Shown here: one piece after another, positions 27,580 to 37,525 of the stretch
How the letters are laid out: every line of letters begins with the position of its first letter
Numbering within the stretch: position 1 is the stretch's first letter
Source: Ancalomicrobiaceae bacterium
Lineage (GTDB): Bacteria; Pseudomonadota; Alphaproteobacteria; Rhizobiales; Ancalomicrobiaceae
Length of the DNA: 54,026 bases
Direction: 5' to 3'
Assembly: GCA_031291595.1 (NCBI GenBank)
Contig: JARLIU010000266.1
Coordinates: 1-54,026, forward strand
Notes under the pieces: generated by a model
Seen by the model: only the letters and a program-made list of their open reading frames with translations
What the model was told of the DNA's origin: nothing
The model's database searches: none
Made by a program: the position numbers and the translations under genes

Positions 27580-28149
27580 ATGCTGAAACGTCTGATCGAC
27601 CATTGGGTCTACGGCGGCGCGCTCGCCGGCGTCGTCATCCTGGCGCTGACGCCGATCCTGGCGCGCGGCTGGAGCCCCGCGCTCCTGGCCAGCTTCCTGT
27701 GTCTGCCGATCTACATGCTGCACCAATACGAGGAGCACGACGCCGACCGGTTCCGCCAGTTCGTCAACGCCCACCTCGGGGCCGGCCGCGCGGTGCTGAC
27801 GCCGCTGACGGTGTTCATCGTCAACGTGCCCGGCGTCTGGGGGCTCGCCGCCGTCGGTTTCGCCGCATCGACCGTCGATGCCGGCTACGGGCTGATCGGG
27901 CTCTACCTCGTCGCCGTCAACGCCGTGGTGCACATCGTGCCCGCCATCCGCACGCGGACGTACAATCCCGGCCTGGTCACAGCGGTGGTGCTGTTCGTGC
28001 CGCTCGGCATCATCGGCATCGGCGCTGTCGACGCGGCGGGCGGCGGCACTATACTGCATCACGCCGAGGGACTGGCGCTGGCGATCGCCGTCCACCTGGC
28101 GATCATCGCGGCTGTGCTGTGGCGGCGGCACCGGCTCAGCCAGGCATGA
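27580..28149 (+). CDS. HXXEE domain membrane protein
   Basis: The 189-residue protein has five or so hydrophobic segments and the motif HQYEEH at 48-53, which gives the HXXEE family its name; its function is unknown. The motif sits near the start of a membrane segment, as expected for metal-dependent membrane proteins, but catalysis is unproven. GGGAGGGAG eight bases before the ATG fixes the start. It is divergent from narK and is followed by a 233-base gap to the aldehyde dehydrogenase. Confidence 0.8.
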   Translation: MLKRLIDHWVYGGALAGVVILALTPILARGWSPALLASFLCLPIYMLHQYEEHDADRFRQFVNAHLGAGRAVLTPLTVFIVNVPGVWGLAAVGFAASTVDAGYGLIGLYLVAVNAVVHIVPAIRTRTYNPGLVTAVVLFVPLGIIGIGAVDAAGGGTILHHAEGLALAIAVHLAIIAAVLWRRHRLSQA

Positions 28150-28382
28150 TGCCGTGGTCAGCGAGGACGGCCGGGTCGCAAACGGTCCAGAGGATGGCGG
28201 ATCGGGCGGCGCCGGAACCGACCGTTTGCCGTCACAATCAGCGAGTGACTACCCGCTCCACGGCGATCATCTCTGCCGACTGGAGCCCAAATCCGCCACG
28301 CCCCCCGCCTGACGCTAAAGTATCGCCACGTCTTGGGCTCAAGCTCAATCCTGTCGCCATCCGTCCGCCGCACGAGGACCCC

Positions 28383-29810
28383 ATGTATCGCACGTCCGAG
28401 ATCTACATCGCCGGTCAATGGGTCGAGCCCATCGGGTCCGAAGCGATCAGCGTGATCAATCCGGCGACCGAGGAGGTCGTGGCCAGATTGGTGCTAGGGT
28501 CCGCAGCCGACGTCGACCACGCCGTGACCGCGGCGCGGGCTGCGTTCCCGGCCTTTGCCGCGAGCCCGAAGGCCGAACGCGTCGCGCTGTTGCGGCGGAT
28601 CAGCGCAGCACTCGCCGCCCGCATCGACGATCTCGCCGCCGCCATGACGCTCGACATGGGGGCGCCGACGGCGTTCTCCCGCAATTCCCAGGCGCAATCC
28701 GGCATCGACCATATGGCGACGATGGCAGACGTGCTGGAGGCCTTCGAGTTCGATGCGATCCGGGGCGACACGCTCATCAGCCGCGAGGCCATCGGCGTCG
28801 TCGGCATGATCTGCCCATGGAACTGGCCGGTGAACCAGATCGCCTGCAAGGTCGCCCCGGCGCTCGCCGCCGGCTGCACCATGGTGCTGAAACCGAGCGA
28901 GATCGCGCCGCTGAGCGCGCTGGTATTCGCCGAATGCCTGCACGACGCCGGCGTGCCGCCTGGCGTGTTCAATCTCGTCAACGGTGACGGGCCGACGGTC
29001 GGCGCGGCGATCGCCGCCCACCGCGGCATCGACATGGTGTCGTTCACCGGCTCGACCCGGGCCGGCATTGCCGTGGCGAAGGCGGCGGCCGATACGGTGA
29101 AGCGGGTGGCGCAGGAACTCGGCGGCAATTCGCCCAACGTCGTGCTCGACGATGCCGATCTGGAAAAGGCCGTCAGCGAGGGCGCCCTCGCGGTATTCTC
29201 CAACTCCGGCCAGTCATGCGATTCGCCCGCCCGGATGCTGGTGCCAATGACGCGCATGCGGGACGCGGCAGCGATCGCCAAGCGGGTGGCCGACGGCTTG
29301 CGCGTCGGTCCGCCGACCGAACCCGGCATCGACCTCGGGCCGCTCGTCAGCCAGGCGCAATTCGACAAGGTGCAGCGGCTGATCGCAGCCAGCATCGAGG
29401 CCAGGGCGACACTGGTCGCCGGCGGGCTGGGCCGGCCGGCCGGGCTCGCTTGCGGCTATTTCGCCCGCCCGACGGTGTTTGCCGACGTGACGGAAGACAT
29501 GCCGACCTTCGTCAACGAGGTATTCGGGCCGGTGCTGTCACTCATCGGCTATTCCGACGAGGACGACGCCGTCCGGCTCGCCAATCTGACCGAATACGGA
29601 CTGGCCGGCCGGGTGCAGTCGGGTAACCTCGAGCGGGCACGGCGGGTGGCGCGGCGGCTGCGCGCTGGCTGGATCGAGATCAACGGCCCGGCCTTCGATT
29701 ATCGCGCACCGTTCGGCGGCTACAAGCAGTCGGGCAACGGCCGCGAGTACGGCGAGTTCGGATTGCACGACTATCTGGAGATCAAGGGCGTGTTGGGCTG
29801 GGGGCGCTGA
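28383..29810 (+). CDS. Aldehyde dehydrogenase family protein
   Basis: The 475-residue enzyme has PWNWPVNQ (about 143-150), Glu245 in QELGGNSP and catalytic Cys279 in NSGQSCDSP. It also has VNEVFGPVLS and the C-terminal PFGGYKQSGNGREYG, so all parts of the active site are there. It oxidises an aldehyde with NAD(P). The residue after Cys is Asp rather than the more common Ala/Val, and substrate cannot be inferred. GAGGA five bases before ATG. It stands alone and converges on the EamA gene. Confidence 0.93.
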   Translation: MYRTSEIYIAGQWVEPIGSEAISVINPATEEVVARLVLGSAADVDHAVTAARAAFPAFAASPKAERVALLRRISAALAARIDDLAAAMTLDMGAPTAFSRNSQAQSGIDHMATMADVLEAFEFDAIRGDTLISREAIGVVGMICPWNWPVNQIACKVAPALAAGCTMVLKPSEIAPLSALVFAECLHDAGVPPGVFNLVNGDGPTVGAAIAAHRGIDMVSFTGSTRAGIAVAKAAADTVKRVAQELGGNSPNVVLDDADLEKAVSEGALAVFSNSGQSCDSPARMLVPMTRMRDAAAIAKRVADGLRVGPPTEPGIDLGPLVSQAQFDKVQRLIAASIEARATLVAGGLGRPAGLACGYFARPTVFADVTEDMPTFVNEVFGPVLSLIGYSDEDDAVRLANLTEYGLAGRVQSGNLERARRVARRLRAGWIEINGPAFDYRAPFGGYKQSGNGREYGEFGLHDYLEIKGVLGWGR

Positions 29811-29847
29811 ACGTCGCCCGGCACGGGCCCGGCATTCGCGCCTCGCT

Positions 29848-30774
29848 TCAGCGCGGCCGGGCGATGACGAGCGCGGCGAGGATGATGCCGCCGCCGAGCA
29901 TCTGCAGCGCGCTGATCGCCTCGCCGACGACGAGGTAGGCGAGCAGCGCCGAGATCGGCGACTGGGCGAGCAGCACGATGGCGATGATGCCGACCGGCAC
30001 GCGCCCCATGGCGATCGAGGTCAGCCCCTGGCCGATCGTGTGCGAGCCGATGCCGAGCGCCAGGACCGCCAGCCAGCCGGAGATCGAATGCGGCAGGAAC
30101 ACCGGCTCGGCGATCAGCGCCCAGCCGATCAGCGCGATCGCCGAGACGATGGCCGACCACAGTGTCGCGGCCGGACCGGCCAGCGACCGCCGGACCGACT
30201 TGATGAACAGGAGATAGGTCGCATAGGCGAAGGCCGCCACCAGTGCCCAGAGATCGCCGGCGTTGAGCGCCGACGGCGCCACCAGTCCGGCCATCACCCA
30301 GCCGCCGGCGAGCGCCAGGGCAAGTGCTACCCAGACCCGCCGCTCCGGCCGCTCGCCGAAGAAGATCAGGCCACCGATCACCGCGAAGATCGGCGCGATA
30401 TTGCCGATGAAGGTGGCGTTGGTGACGCTGGTGCCGAACAGCGCGAAATGGAAGGTGGCGACGTCCAAAGTGAAGCCGAGGCCGGCGCCGATCACCGGCC
30501 AGATCAGGCTTTTCCAGGCAACGGCCGGCCGGCCGGGCCGCTCGCCATCGTTGCGGTCGGTGAGCGATGTCCACAGCATCAGGCCCGGCAGGGCGATGAT
30601 CAGGCGCCAGGCGGCGCTCGACAACGGCCCGACGTCGGCAAAGCGCACGAAGATGCCCGACCAGGCGATGATGCCGGTGCCGATGAGAATGGCGGCCAAC
30701 CCCACCGGATCGATGCGACGGCGGGGCAGCGCCCGCGGCGGCGGAACGGCGGATTGGGCAGTCGTTTCGGTCAC
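29848..30774 (-). CDS. EamA/DMT-family transporter
   Basis: The 308-residue integral membrane protein has about ten transmembrane segments arranged as two EamA repeats. The first has GLAAILIGTGIIAWSGIFVRF and ATFIGNIAPIFAVIGGLIFFGE. The second has DLWALVAAFAYATYLLFIK and VGIIAIVLLAQSPISALLAYLVVGE. Members export metabolites, sugars or amino acid derivatives. The substrate is unknown. It sits between the convergent aldehyde dehydrogenase and ndk. Confidence 0.85.
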   Translation of the reverse strand: MTETTAQSAVPPPRALPRRRIDPVGLAAILIGTGIIAWSGIFVRFADVGPLSSAAWRLIIALPGLMLWTSLTDRNDGERPGRPAVAWKSLIWPVIGAGLGFTLDVATFHFALFGTSVTNATFIGNIAPIFAVIGGLIFFGERPERRVWVALALALAGGWVMAGLVAPSALNAGDLWALVAAFAYATYLLFIKSVRRSLAGPAATLWSAIVSAIALIGWALIAEPVFLPHSISGWLAVLALGIGSHTIGQGLTSIAMGRVPVGIIAIVLLAQSPISALLAYLVVGEAISALQMLGGGIILAALVIARPR

Positions 30775-30846
30775 GCAATGGCCTTGGCGGGGGGATCGGC
30801 TGCAGTTTCGGCGGACGGATGTCCCAAGTCAACGCAACAAACGCGA

Positions 30847-30871
30847 CATGCCGGCCCTCGGGACCGGCATG
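30847..30871 (-). terminator. Candidate terminator of ndk
   Basis: CATGCCGG (30847-30854) pairs with CCGGCATG (30864-30871). On the minus strand it is followed by the T-richer TCGCGTTTGTTGCG. It lies about 100 bases past the ndk stop. Moderate. Confidence 0.4.
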
Positions 30872-30971
30872 CCTCAACGTCTCGCCGCAGCGCGTTGTTG
30901 GCGCCCGCATCGGGCCGGCAGGAGCGCTACGGCACGCTCGAACGCGCGAACGCGCAGCACTCTCAGCGCGG

Positions 30972-31394
30972 TCAGCCGACCAGTTCGAGCTCGGAGAAGA
31001 AGAAGGCGATCTCGACCTTGGCGGTCTCGGCAGCGTCGGAGCCGTGCACCGAATTCTCGCCGATCGACAGGGCGAAGTCCTTGCGGATGGTACCTTCGGC
31101 GGCGTTGGCCGGATTGGTGGCCCCCATCACCTCACGGTTCTTGGCGACGGCGCTCTCGCCTTCGAGCACCTGGGCGACAACCGGCCCGGCACTCATCTGC
31201 TCGACCAGTTCGCCGTAGAAGGGCCGCTCTTTGTGCACGGCATAGAAGGCGCCAGCCTGCGCCGGAGTCAGCCACACGCGCTTGGATGCGACGACACGCA
31301 GGCCGGCCTCTTCGAACTTGGCGACGATCTTGCCGGTCAGATTGCGCCGGGTCGCATCCGGCTTGATCATTGAAAACGTACGCTCGATCGCCAT
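30972..31394 (-). CDS. ndk: Nucleoside diphosphate kinase
   Basis: The 140-residue enzyme, of normal family length, begins [21 protein letters not shown]. It carries [20 protein letters not shown] with the phosphoacceptor His at 117 (in VHGSD). It equilibrates nucleoside triphosphates. GAGAGGA six bases upstream supports the start. The open frame further upstream to 31574 is not family-like. Confidence 0.97.
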   Translation of the reverse strand: MAIERTFSMIKPDATRRNLTGKIVAKFEEAGLRVVASKRVWLTPAQAGAFYAVHKERPFYGELVEQMSAGPVVAQVLEGESAVAKNREVMGATNPANAAEGTIRKDFALSIGENSVHGSDAAETAKVEIAFFFSELELVG

Positions 31395-31563
31395 GGAAAA
31401 TCCTCTCGCTTCAGACTGGAGGCCCCGCCGGCACATGACGCGCCGTCGGCAGGGCAAAATGCGGGGTCCGCCGCGGGTTTCGGGGGACGGCGGCTTATAG
31501 CCTGGAGCGATCCTCTCGCCAAGCCGTCGAAGCGGCTGGCGACGGCAATCGGTTGAGAGTCCC

Positions 31564-31612
31564 GCCAAAAACACGAACGCATGCCGCAGGGTTCACCCAC
31601 GGCATGCGTTCG
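31564..31612 (-). terminator. Rho-independent terminator of the 132-residue gene
   Basis: CGAACGCATGCCG (31574-31586) pairs with CGGCATGCGTTCG (31600-31612). On the minus strand the stem is followed by TGTTTTT. It lies downstream of the 31651-32049 gene and upstream of ndk. Confidence 0.75.
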
Positions 31613-31650
31613 AAGACGGACTCCGGGAGGCTGGTCGGAGCCGCCGCTAT

Positions 31651-32049
31651 TCAGTCGGCCTTCGGTCCGGGCCGCTGGTCTTCGGAGGTGTTGATCAGCT
31701 TCAGTTCGGCGACGTCTCCCGCCTTCTCCTTGACGGTGAAGCTCGGGATGATCGCGTTCTTGGCAACGATCGTGGTATTGGTCACCGGATCGGAGCGATA
31801 GACCAGCTTGCCGCTCGGGTCACGGAACTCCACCACCGCGCCTTTCGGCCCGATCAGTTCAACGTGGCTGACGACGCTCGCGGGATCGATATCACTGTAG
31901 GCGATCGGCGGCTTGACCGCCGCCGCAAGGCGATCGCCACGCAGGAGGGGTTGCGTGCCGATCGAGGCATTCACCGAGGTGAGAGCTACAAGACCAACCA
32001 CCGCACCCGCGGCGAACCCGGCCCAAATCATCTTCCATTCGCTGCGCAT
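31651..32049 (-). CDS. Membrane-anchored hypothetical protein
   Basis: The 132-residue protein has one N-terminal membrane segment (about 8-28, WAGFAAGAVVGLVALTSVNA) and a small periplasmic part with VSHVELIGPKGAVVEFRDPSGKLVYRSDPVTNTTIV. GGGAGG six bases before ATG supports the start. I do not recognise a characterised family; a similar pattern of short anchored proteins is frequent in Rhizobiales. It has its own terminator and probably its own promoter. Confidence 0.75.
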   Translation of the reverse strand: MRSEWKMIWAGFAAGAVVGLVALTSVNASIGTQPLLRGDRLAAAVKPPIAYSDIDPASVVSHVELIGPKGAVVEFRDPSGKLVYRSDPVTNTTIVAKNAIIPSFTVKEKAGDVAELKLINTSEDQRPGPKAD

Positions 32050-32460
32050 AGGTGCCTCCCTATCGTTTGCACCCAGTCCGAGCGAACGCCAGATTCCACA
32101 ACCCCTATTTGTCGACCCACTTCGGGTTCACGGCCATGGCGCGCCCATGACGGGGCAGCGGACGGTCGAAGCCTTGCAGTCGTCGGCTGGCCTGGCGGCG
32201 CACGTTAGCGCCTCCTTCCACAGCACTCCTATTGCCGCGGCGGTCAGGGCCTGAAGCCTGTATTGCGTTCGTATGCTCCTCATATAGGGAGCAATCGTTA
32301 CTTCTGCTTTGTCCCACTGCATCGAATCGTTTCAATAAACCGTGAAAATTAGCGGCTAGCGTTTCTGAAATGGAAACGGGGCAGCCAGATCTCGCTCACG
32401 CGTGCTGCCGCCCTGCCGAAACGCCCGGAAATCCCGTTCATCGGCAGTGACCGCGACGTC
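32050..32460. other. Intergenic region, partly AT-rich
   Basis: Bases about 32230-32370 are AT-rich and contain CGTTTC-N7-GAAACG (32360-32378). Small open frames on both strands lack ribosome sites and similarity, so I call no gene. Confidence 0.5.
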
Positions 32461-33447
32461 TCAGGGTGCGGTCGAAAATCCGGTGAAGGCGATGTCCGGC
32501 GCACTTGTATTGTGGATCGACGGCATCGAGCGGCCGAAAACGACTTCGGTCGCGGGCGCGGACGTGAAATCGGCGATCGACGTGGTCACCTGCTGACCGC
32601 CGGCGCTCGGCCGCACGCGCACTTCGGCCGCATCCGAACGAGCCGGGGTGACGAACATCGAGCGCAGCGCGGCGAAGCCCTCGGCACTAGCCGTATCGAC
32701 GCCCGTGAGCACGACGTCGACGCGGGCATGGCCGGAGCGGATGTCGGTCACCGTGGCGACCGCCTTGCCGCCGCGCGCGAATTCGATCGTAAAGCTCAAG
32801 CGCTTGGGGTCGAATTCGACCGACTTGTAGGCGACGAACGGCCGCGTCGAAGTCTCGATCGGTCCCATCAGGAACGACGAGCCGTAGGCGACTTCCTTCA
32901 TCTCCAGCGGCGGCAGCGTCTTCAGCCGCCAATAGCCGTCCTGCGGATAGAACACCAGGAACTCGACCGGCCCGCTGGCAGTCTTGCGCCACAGCTGCAC
33001 CAGATGCAGGAAGTTCTGCGTCAGCTTGCCGACCTTCACCGGCACGACCGTCGGCCGCCAGAAGTCCGGATAGACAACGCCTTTCAGGATGTACTGGTCG
33101 TCCTCATAGAGGACCGCCGTCGGCGGCACGTAGGGATGCGGGTCCGGCGCCCAGTCCTGGCCGAAGGAGCAATCGGTGAAGTCCGGCAGGGTCGAATCGC
33201 GCACGATCGAGGCGAGATACGGCACCGCGCGCGCCTCGACGGCGAAATGGCTGACCTTGGGCGCCGACAGCGTGAAATAGACGTTGTCCTCTTCGGCACA
33301 CTTGGTCGCAACCGTGTGGTTCGTCACCTCGACGGCGGCCACGTCGGCGGCGAGCGCCGGAGCGCCGGAACCTGCGGAGGCAACGGCTGCGGCGACCAGG
33401 GCAAGAGCGACGGCCGAGGCCAGGCGCTGAAGGACTGACGGGATCAT
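32461..33447 (-). CDS. Exported protein of unknown function
   Basis: The 328-residue protein has a signal peptide (MIPSVLQRLASAVALALVAAAVA, cleavage near PALAA). The mature region has VYFTLSAPKVSHFAVEARAVPYLASIVRDSTLPDFTDCSFGQDW, a long beta-rich middle, and a C-terminal segment with EFARGGKAVATVTDIRSGHARVDVVLTG. Cys residues are few. GAGGAG six bases before ATG supports the start. It has no neighbours in the same transcription unit and no motif I recognise. Confidence 0.75.
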   Translation of the reverse strand: MIPSVLQRLASAVALALVAAAVASAGSGAPALAADVAAVEVTNHTVATKCAEEDNVYFTLSAPKVSHFAVEARAVPYLASIVRDSTLPDFTDCSFGQDWAPDPHPYVPPTAVLYEDDQYILKGVVYPDFWRPTVVPVKVGKLTQNFLHLVQLWRKTASGPVEFLVFYPQDGYWRLKTLPPLEMKEVAYGSSFLMGPIETSTRPFVAYKSVEFDPKRLSFTIEFARGGKAVATVTDIRSGHARVDVVLTGVDTASAEGFAALRSMFVTPARSDAAEVRVRPSAGGQQVTTSIADFTSAPATEVVFGRSMPSIHNTSAPDIAFTGFSTAP

Positions 33448-34159
33448 GGAGGCTCCTCGATCGAAGCGGCCGGGCAGATCGATGCCGCCCGCCCGAACCG
33501 AAAAGACCAATGATCGCCGCATCCGCCCTGTCAAGAGGATCGCGGCGCGCCCGCCCCGAGGCAGAGCGGGGCGGCGGATGCGCCAGCGCGATGGACCAGT
33601 GCGATGGACCCATGCGACGGGCCTCCACCCGGATGCGGCATTCGGCTGCACCTGCGCATTTGCGCCTATTATCAACTGGCAGATCGACCGCCCGCAGCCG
33701 GTCGCGAGTGCAAGACAGAAGCGATCGCCCGATGAAGCGGCTTTAGTCTGATTAATAGCTCCTCCTGCCACCTTTTCGAGCGTCTACTCGCGGCGATGCC
33801 AGCATAGGTTCGCCGAATCGGCAAGCCGTACTTCCCTCAACGTTGCCCACACCACACTCTACCGCCCGGCGGCGGCGGATGTTCGATACTATTCATCTGA
33901 TCGGAGAACGTACATCTGCGGTGCCACGCCCTGATCTCATCTAGTAGCCAAGCCTGCGAAAGTGTAGCTAAGTAATCGGCTACAAATACGCTTAAGCGTT
34001 CATTAAGCACTGGTATGTATAGGCTTTCGAATATGGCAGACGTCTCGCTTGAGTCTGCCAGCGCGCATTTGGGTGCCTTCGGGCGCCGAGCGAACCGCCA
34101 GATTCCGTGCAGAGCCGCGGCATCACAAAAGCAGCTCTCGGGCAGGAGGAGGCTGAAAA
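33448..34159. other. Long intergenic region before the membrane chemoreceptor
   Basis: This 712-base gap becomes AT-rich toward its right half (about 33720-34030). It holds the CtrA-like box listed separately, the palindrome ACGCTTAAGCGT (33988-33999) and an inverted repeat GTAGC-N10-GCTAC (33964-33983). No gene with a ribosome site is recognised. Confidence 0.55.
33992..34006 (+). promoter_or_regulatory. CtrA-like site TTAAgcgttcaTTAA
   Basis: Two TTAA boxes are exactly 7 bases apart, as in the TTAA-N7-TTAAC CtrA consensus; the last position is G rather than C. It lies about 154 bases before the chemoreceptor start. CtrA controls motility and chemotaxis genes in many alphaproteobacteria, so the place is plausible. 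Confidence 0.45.
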
Positions 34160-36169
34160 GTGCTTTCGAGACTATCCATTAAGAGCAAGATCACCTTCGG
34201 TTTCGGCATCATCCTGCTTCTCATGCTCGGCGGTGGCGCCGTCGTGCTCATGGCGCTCCAGGACCTCGGCAGCAGTTCGACCGCCGTCGATGTCCGCAAC
34301 AAGGAAGCCGACGCCAGCCGGGATATCGACCGCGCCTTCGTCCAGCTGCGGTTTTCCACTGCCGATTTCGCCGCCAAGGGCACCGAGGCTGCCAAATCGA
34401 CGGCAGAGGTCGCGCTGATCCGCGCCGAGGCGGCCGTCGGCGCCGGCACATCGGTCATCGTCGATTCGCACCGCAGGGACGTCGTCGGCAAGATCGCCAG
34501 CCTGCTCAAGGACTACAAGGCGGCGTGGAACGACCTCTCCACCTTGAAGCTCGAGCAGAATACGTTGACCGAGCAGTCGATCAAGCCGGACCTGGAGAAG
34601 ATCCGCATTCGTGCCAGCTTCCTGCAGACCAAGCTTGCCGCCGTCGGCGACGATTCGCTGATGCCGATCGCCAACAAGATCGTCGAGTTGGCCGGCGTCG
34701 TCCGCGTCTCCGCCGTCTACATCGTCGCCTTCGCCGACCAGGCGGCGCTGCAGCAGGCCGATTCCGCCGTCGCCGGCATCCAGCAGCGCATCGATATCAT
34801 CGCCAGCAGGCTTGCCGGCGGCCAGGAGGAATCGACCGCCAAGCAGTTCGCCAAGCTCGTCGCCGAGTTCCAGAAATCCTACCAGCGCTCGGCGGCAATC
34901 TCCCGCAGCCTGGCGCAGATCACCGACGAGCGCATGGGGCCGCAGACCGACGAGATCACCAAGCTCACCGACGAGATCCGGCTGACCGCCGGTCAGGACG
35001 CACAGAGCTTCCGCGACAACGCCGCCAGCGTCTTCGAAGAGACGCGTCAGGAATTGATGATCGGCGCCATCGCCTGCCTGATGTTCGGCATCGGCGTCGC
35101 CTGGGCCATCGGCCAGTCGATCGCCAAGCCGGTGATCGGCATTTCGACGGCCATGAAGCGGCTCGCCGACGGCGATCTCGAAGCTCCGATCCCGGGACTG
35201 GGGCTCAAGACCGAAATCGGCATCATGGCCAATACGCTGAAGATCTTCCGCGAGAGCCTGATCGAGGGCGCGCAGCTCAGGGCCGAGCAGGACGAGCGCG
35301 AGCGTCAGTCGACGATCGAACGGCGCGAGCAGATGCAGCAGATGGCCGACCAGTTCGAGCACGCCGTCGGCGGCATCGTGCGCGAGGTCGCCTCGGCGAG
35401 CGAGAACCTCAAGAGCTACGCCCAGGACATGTCGGCCGCCTCGCAGGAAGTGCAGGCGCAGGCCGACGGCGTCGGCGCGGCATCGAAGCGCGCGGCGACG
35501 TCGGTCGCCACCGTCGCCGCCGCCACCGAGGAACTGTCGTCCTCGACCGGCGAGATCAACCGTCAGGTCAGCGAATCCGCCGCCGTCGCCAACGAGGCAG
35601 TGCAGGAGATCGAACGCGCCGCCGGCAAGGTCGAGGAACTGTCGGCCGCGGCCGAGCGCATCGGCAATGTCGTCGACCTCATTTCCAACATCGCCTCGCA
35701 GACCAACCTTCTCGCCCTCAACGCCACCATCGAGGCGGCACGCGCCGGCGAATCGGGCCGGGGCTTCGCCGTCGTCGCGGCGGAAGTGAAGCAGCTCGCC
35801 GACCAGACAGCCCGCGCCACCTCGGAGATAGCCACGCAGATCGGCGGCATCCAGACCTCGACCGCCCAGTCGATGGACGCGATCCGCGGCATCGCCGCCG
35901 TCATTACCCGGATGAACGAATCCTCCTCGACGGTCATCACCGCCGTGGGCGAACAGGGCGAAGCCGCGCAGGAAATCGCCTCGAGCGCGCAGGTTGCGGC
36001 CGAGGGAACGCAGACGGTGCAAGCTTCGATCGAGCGCGTCGGCCGGGCGGCGCGCCGCTCATCCGACAATTCCGACAAGGTGTTGACCGCCTCCAACGCC
36101 TTGGCGGCGCAGAGCCACAAGCTGTCGGAGGAACTCGGCGGCTTCCTCCGGAAAGTCAGGGCCGGCTGA
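34160..36169 (+). CDS. Methyl-accepting chemotaxis protein (membrane receptor with HAMP)
   Basis: The 669-residue receptor has a first membrane segment (about 11-33), a long periplasmic helical sensor (about 35-295), a second membrane segment (about 298-318), HAMP (about 315-370: [27 protein letters not shown]), and a signalling domain with [38 protein letters not shown] at the tip. It starts at GTG, with a GGAGGAGG ribosome site about 8 bases upstream. The ligand is unknown. No che genes are adjacent. It is followed by a good terminator. Confidence 0.93.
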   Translation: MLSRLSIKSKITFGFGIILLLMLGGGAVVLMALQDLGSSSTAVDVRNKEADASRDIDRAFVQLRFSTADFAAKGTEAAKSTAEVALIRAEAAVGAGTSVIVDSHRRDVVGKIASLLKDYKAAWNDLSTLKLEQNTLTEQSIKPDLEKIRIRASFLQTKLAAVGDDSLMPIANKIVELAGVVRVSAVYIVAFADQAALQQADSAVAGIQQRIDIIASRLAGGQEESTAKQFAKLVAEFQKSYQRSAAISRSLAQITDERMGPQTDEITKLTDEIRLTAGQDAQSFRDNAASVFEETRQELMIGAIACLMFGIGVAWAIGQSIAKPVIGISTAMKRLADGDLEAPIPGLGLKTEIGIMANTLKIFRESLIEGAQLRAEQDERERQSTIERREQMQQMADQFEHAVGGIVREVASASENLKSYAQDMSAASQEVQAQADGVGAASKRAATSVATVAAATEELSSSTGEINRQVSESAAVANEAVQEIERAAGKVEELSAAAERIGNVVDLISNIASQTNLLALNATIEAARAGESGRGFAVVAAEVKQLADQTARATSEIATQIGGIQTSTAQSMDAIRGIAAVITRMNESSSTVITAVGEQGEAAQEIASSAQVAAEGTQTVQASIERVGRAARRSSDNSDKVLTASNALAAQSHKLSEELGGFLRKVRAG

Positions 36170-36195
36170 GCCGACCCACCAATTGTTCGCGGTTT

Positions 36196-36234
36196 GGACC
36201 GGCGCTGGGCGACCAGGCGCCGGTCCGGTCTTTT
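36196..36234 (+). terminator. Rho-independent terminator after chemoreceptor
   Basis: GGACCGGCGC (36196-36205) pairs with GCGCCGGTCC (36217-36226) and is followed by GGTCTTTT. It ends the chemoreceptor transcript before rnd. Confidence 0.8.
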
Positions 36235-36335
36235 CCGGACGGCCGGTCCGCAATCCCACTTGCGGCATCGGGGCACATGCGCAAGCAGCTGAAAGCCGTT
36301 CATTTTTGCCGGCTTTTGCTCTATAGAGCGCGTCC

Positions 36336-37514
36336 ATGCCGATGATCACCACGACTGCCGACCTCGCCGAGGCTTGTTCCCGCCTCTCCCGCCACGCCTA
36401 CGTCGCCGTCGACACCGAGTTCCTGCGCGAGACGACCTATTGGCCGAAGCTCTGCGTGGCGCAGCTGGCCGGCCCCGATACCGCCGTCATCGTCGATGCG
36501 CTGGCGCCCGGCCTCGACATGGCGCCGTTCCTCGAGCTGATGCGCGACGAGCGGGTGGTGAAAGTATTCCACGCCGGCCGGCAGGATATCGAGATCATCT
36601 TTCGGCTCGGCGACTTCGTGCCGCACCCGGTGTTCGACACGCAGGTTGCGGCGATGGTGTGCGGCTACGGCGAATCGATCTCCTACGACCAGCTGGTGCA
36701 GAAGATCTCCGGCGATCACATCGACAAGTCGTCGCGCTTCACCGACTGGACGCGGCGACCGCTGACCGAAAAGCAGCTGGCCTACGCGCTGTCCGACGTG
36801 ACCCACCTGCGCGACGTCTACCACAACCTCGCCGCCCGCATCGCCGAACAGGGGCGAGCAGACTGGGTGAACGACGAGATGCGCGTGCTCACCTCGCGCT
36901 CGACCTACGACCAGCGCCCGGAAGATGCCTGGGAACGGCTGAAGATGCGGATCCGCAAACCGGTCGATCTGGTCATCCTCAAGGAACTCGCCGCCTGGCG
37001 CGAACGCGAGGCACGCGCCCGCGACGTGCCGCGCTCGCGGGTGATGAAGGACGAAGCCATCTACGAGATCGTCGGCGAACAGCCGAGCGATGTCGCCGCC
37101 CTCGGGCAGTTGCGCTCGCTGTCGCGCGGCTTCGAGCGCTCGCGCCAGGGCGAGGAGATCATCGCCTGCGTCAAGCGGGCGCTGGCGACGCCGAAGGACC
37201 AGCTGCCGGTCGTACCGAAGCCGAAAGTGACGCCGGAGGGAGCGTTCGCCGCCATCGACCTGTTGAAGGTGTTGTTGAAGCTGGTTGCGGAACGGCACGG
37301 CGTCGCCGCCAAGGTGATCGCCACGGTCGACGAACTCGAAGCCATCGCCATCGACGACGATGCGGACGTGCCGGCGCTCACCGGCTGGCGGCGCGAGCTG
37401 TTCGGCGTCGCAGCGCTGGAACTGAAGCATGGGCGGCTGGCGCTCACCTTCGACGGCAAGCGGGTCGTCACCCGGGCGACGAGCGAGGCGGAGCGGCTGC
37501 CGGCGGCGCGCTGA
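36336..37514 (+). CDS. rnd: Ribonuclease D
   Basis: The 392-residue DEDD exonuclease trims 3' ends of tRNA precursors. Metal-binding residues are seen: Asp26 and Glu28 in VAVDTEFLRE, Asp84 in FHAGRQDIEII, and Tyr150/Asp154 in LAYALSDVTHL. HRDC-like helical parts follow (about 205-380). Length is normal. It stands alone after the chemoreceptor terminator and converges on arfB, 11 bases apart. Confidence 0.95.
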   Translation: MPMITTTADLAEACSRLSRHAYVAVDTEFLRETTYWPKLCVAQLAGPDTAVIVDALAPGLDMAPFLELMRDERVVKVFHAGRQDIEIIFRLGDFVPHPVFDTQVAAMVCGYGESISYDQLVQKISGDHIDKSSRFTDWTRRPLTEKQLAYALSDVTHLRDVYHNLAARIAEQGRADWVNDEMRVLTSRSTYDQRPEDAWERLKMRIRKPVDLVILKELAAWREREARARDVPRSRVMKDEAIYEIVGEQPSDVAALGQLRSLSRGFERSRQGEEIIACVKRALATPKDQLPVVPKPKVTPEGAFAAIDLLKVLLKLVAERHGVAAKVIATVDELEAIAIDDDADVPALTGWRRELFGVAALELKHGRLALTFDGKRVVTRATSEAERLPAAR

Positions 37515-37525
37515 CGCTTGCCGTC

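Noticed and set aside
32105-32335. Two small minus-strand frames (76 and 64 residues)
   Set aside because: No ribosome site and no recognisable composition; they lie in a promoter-like stretch.
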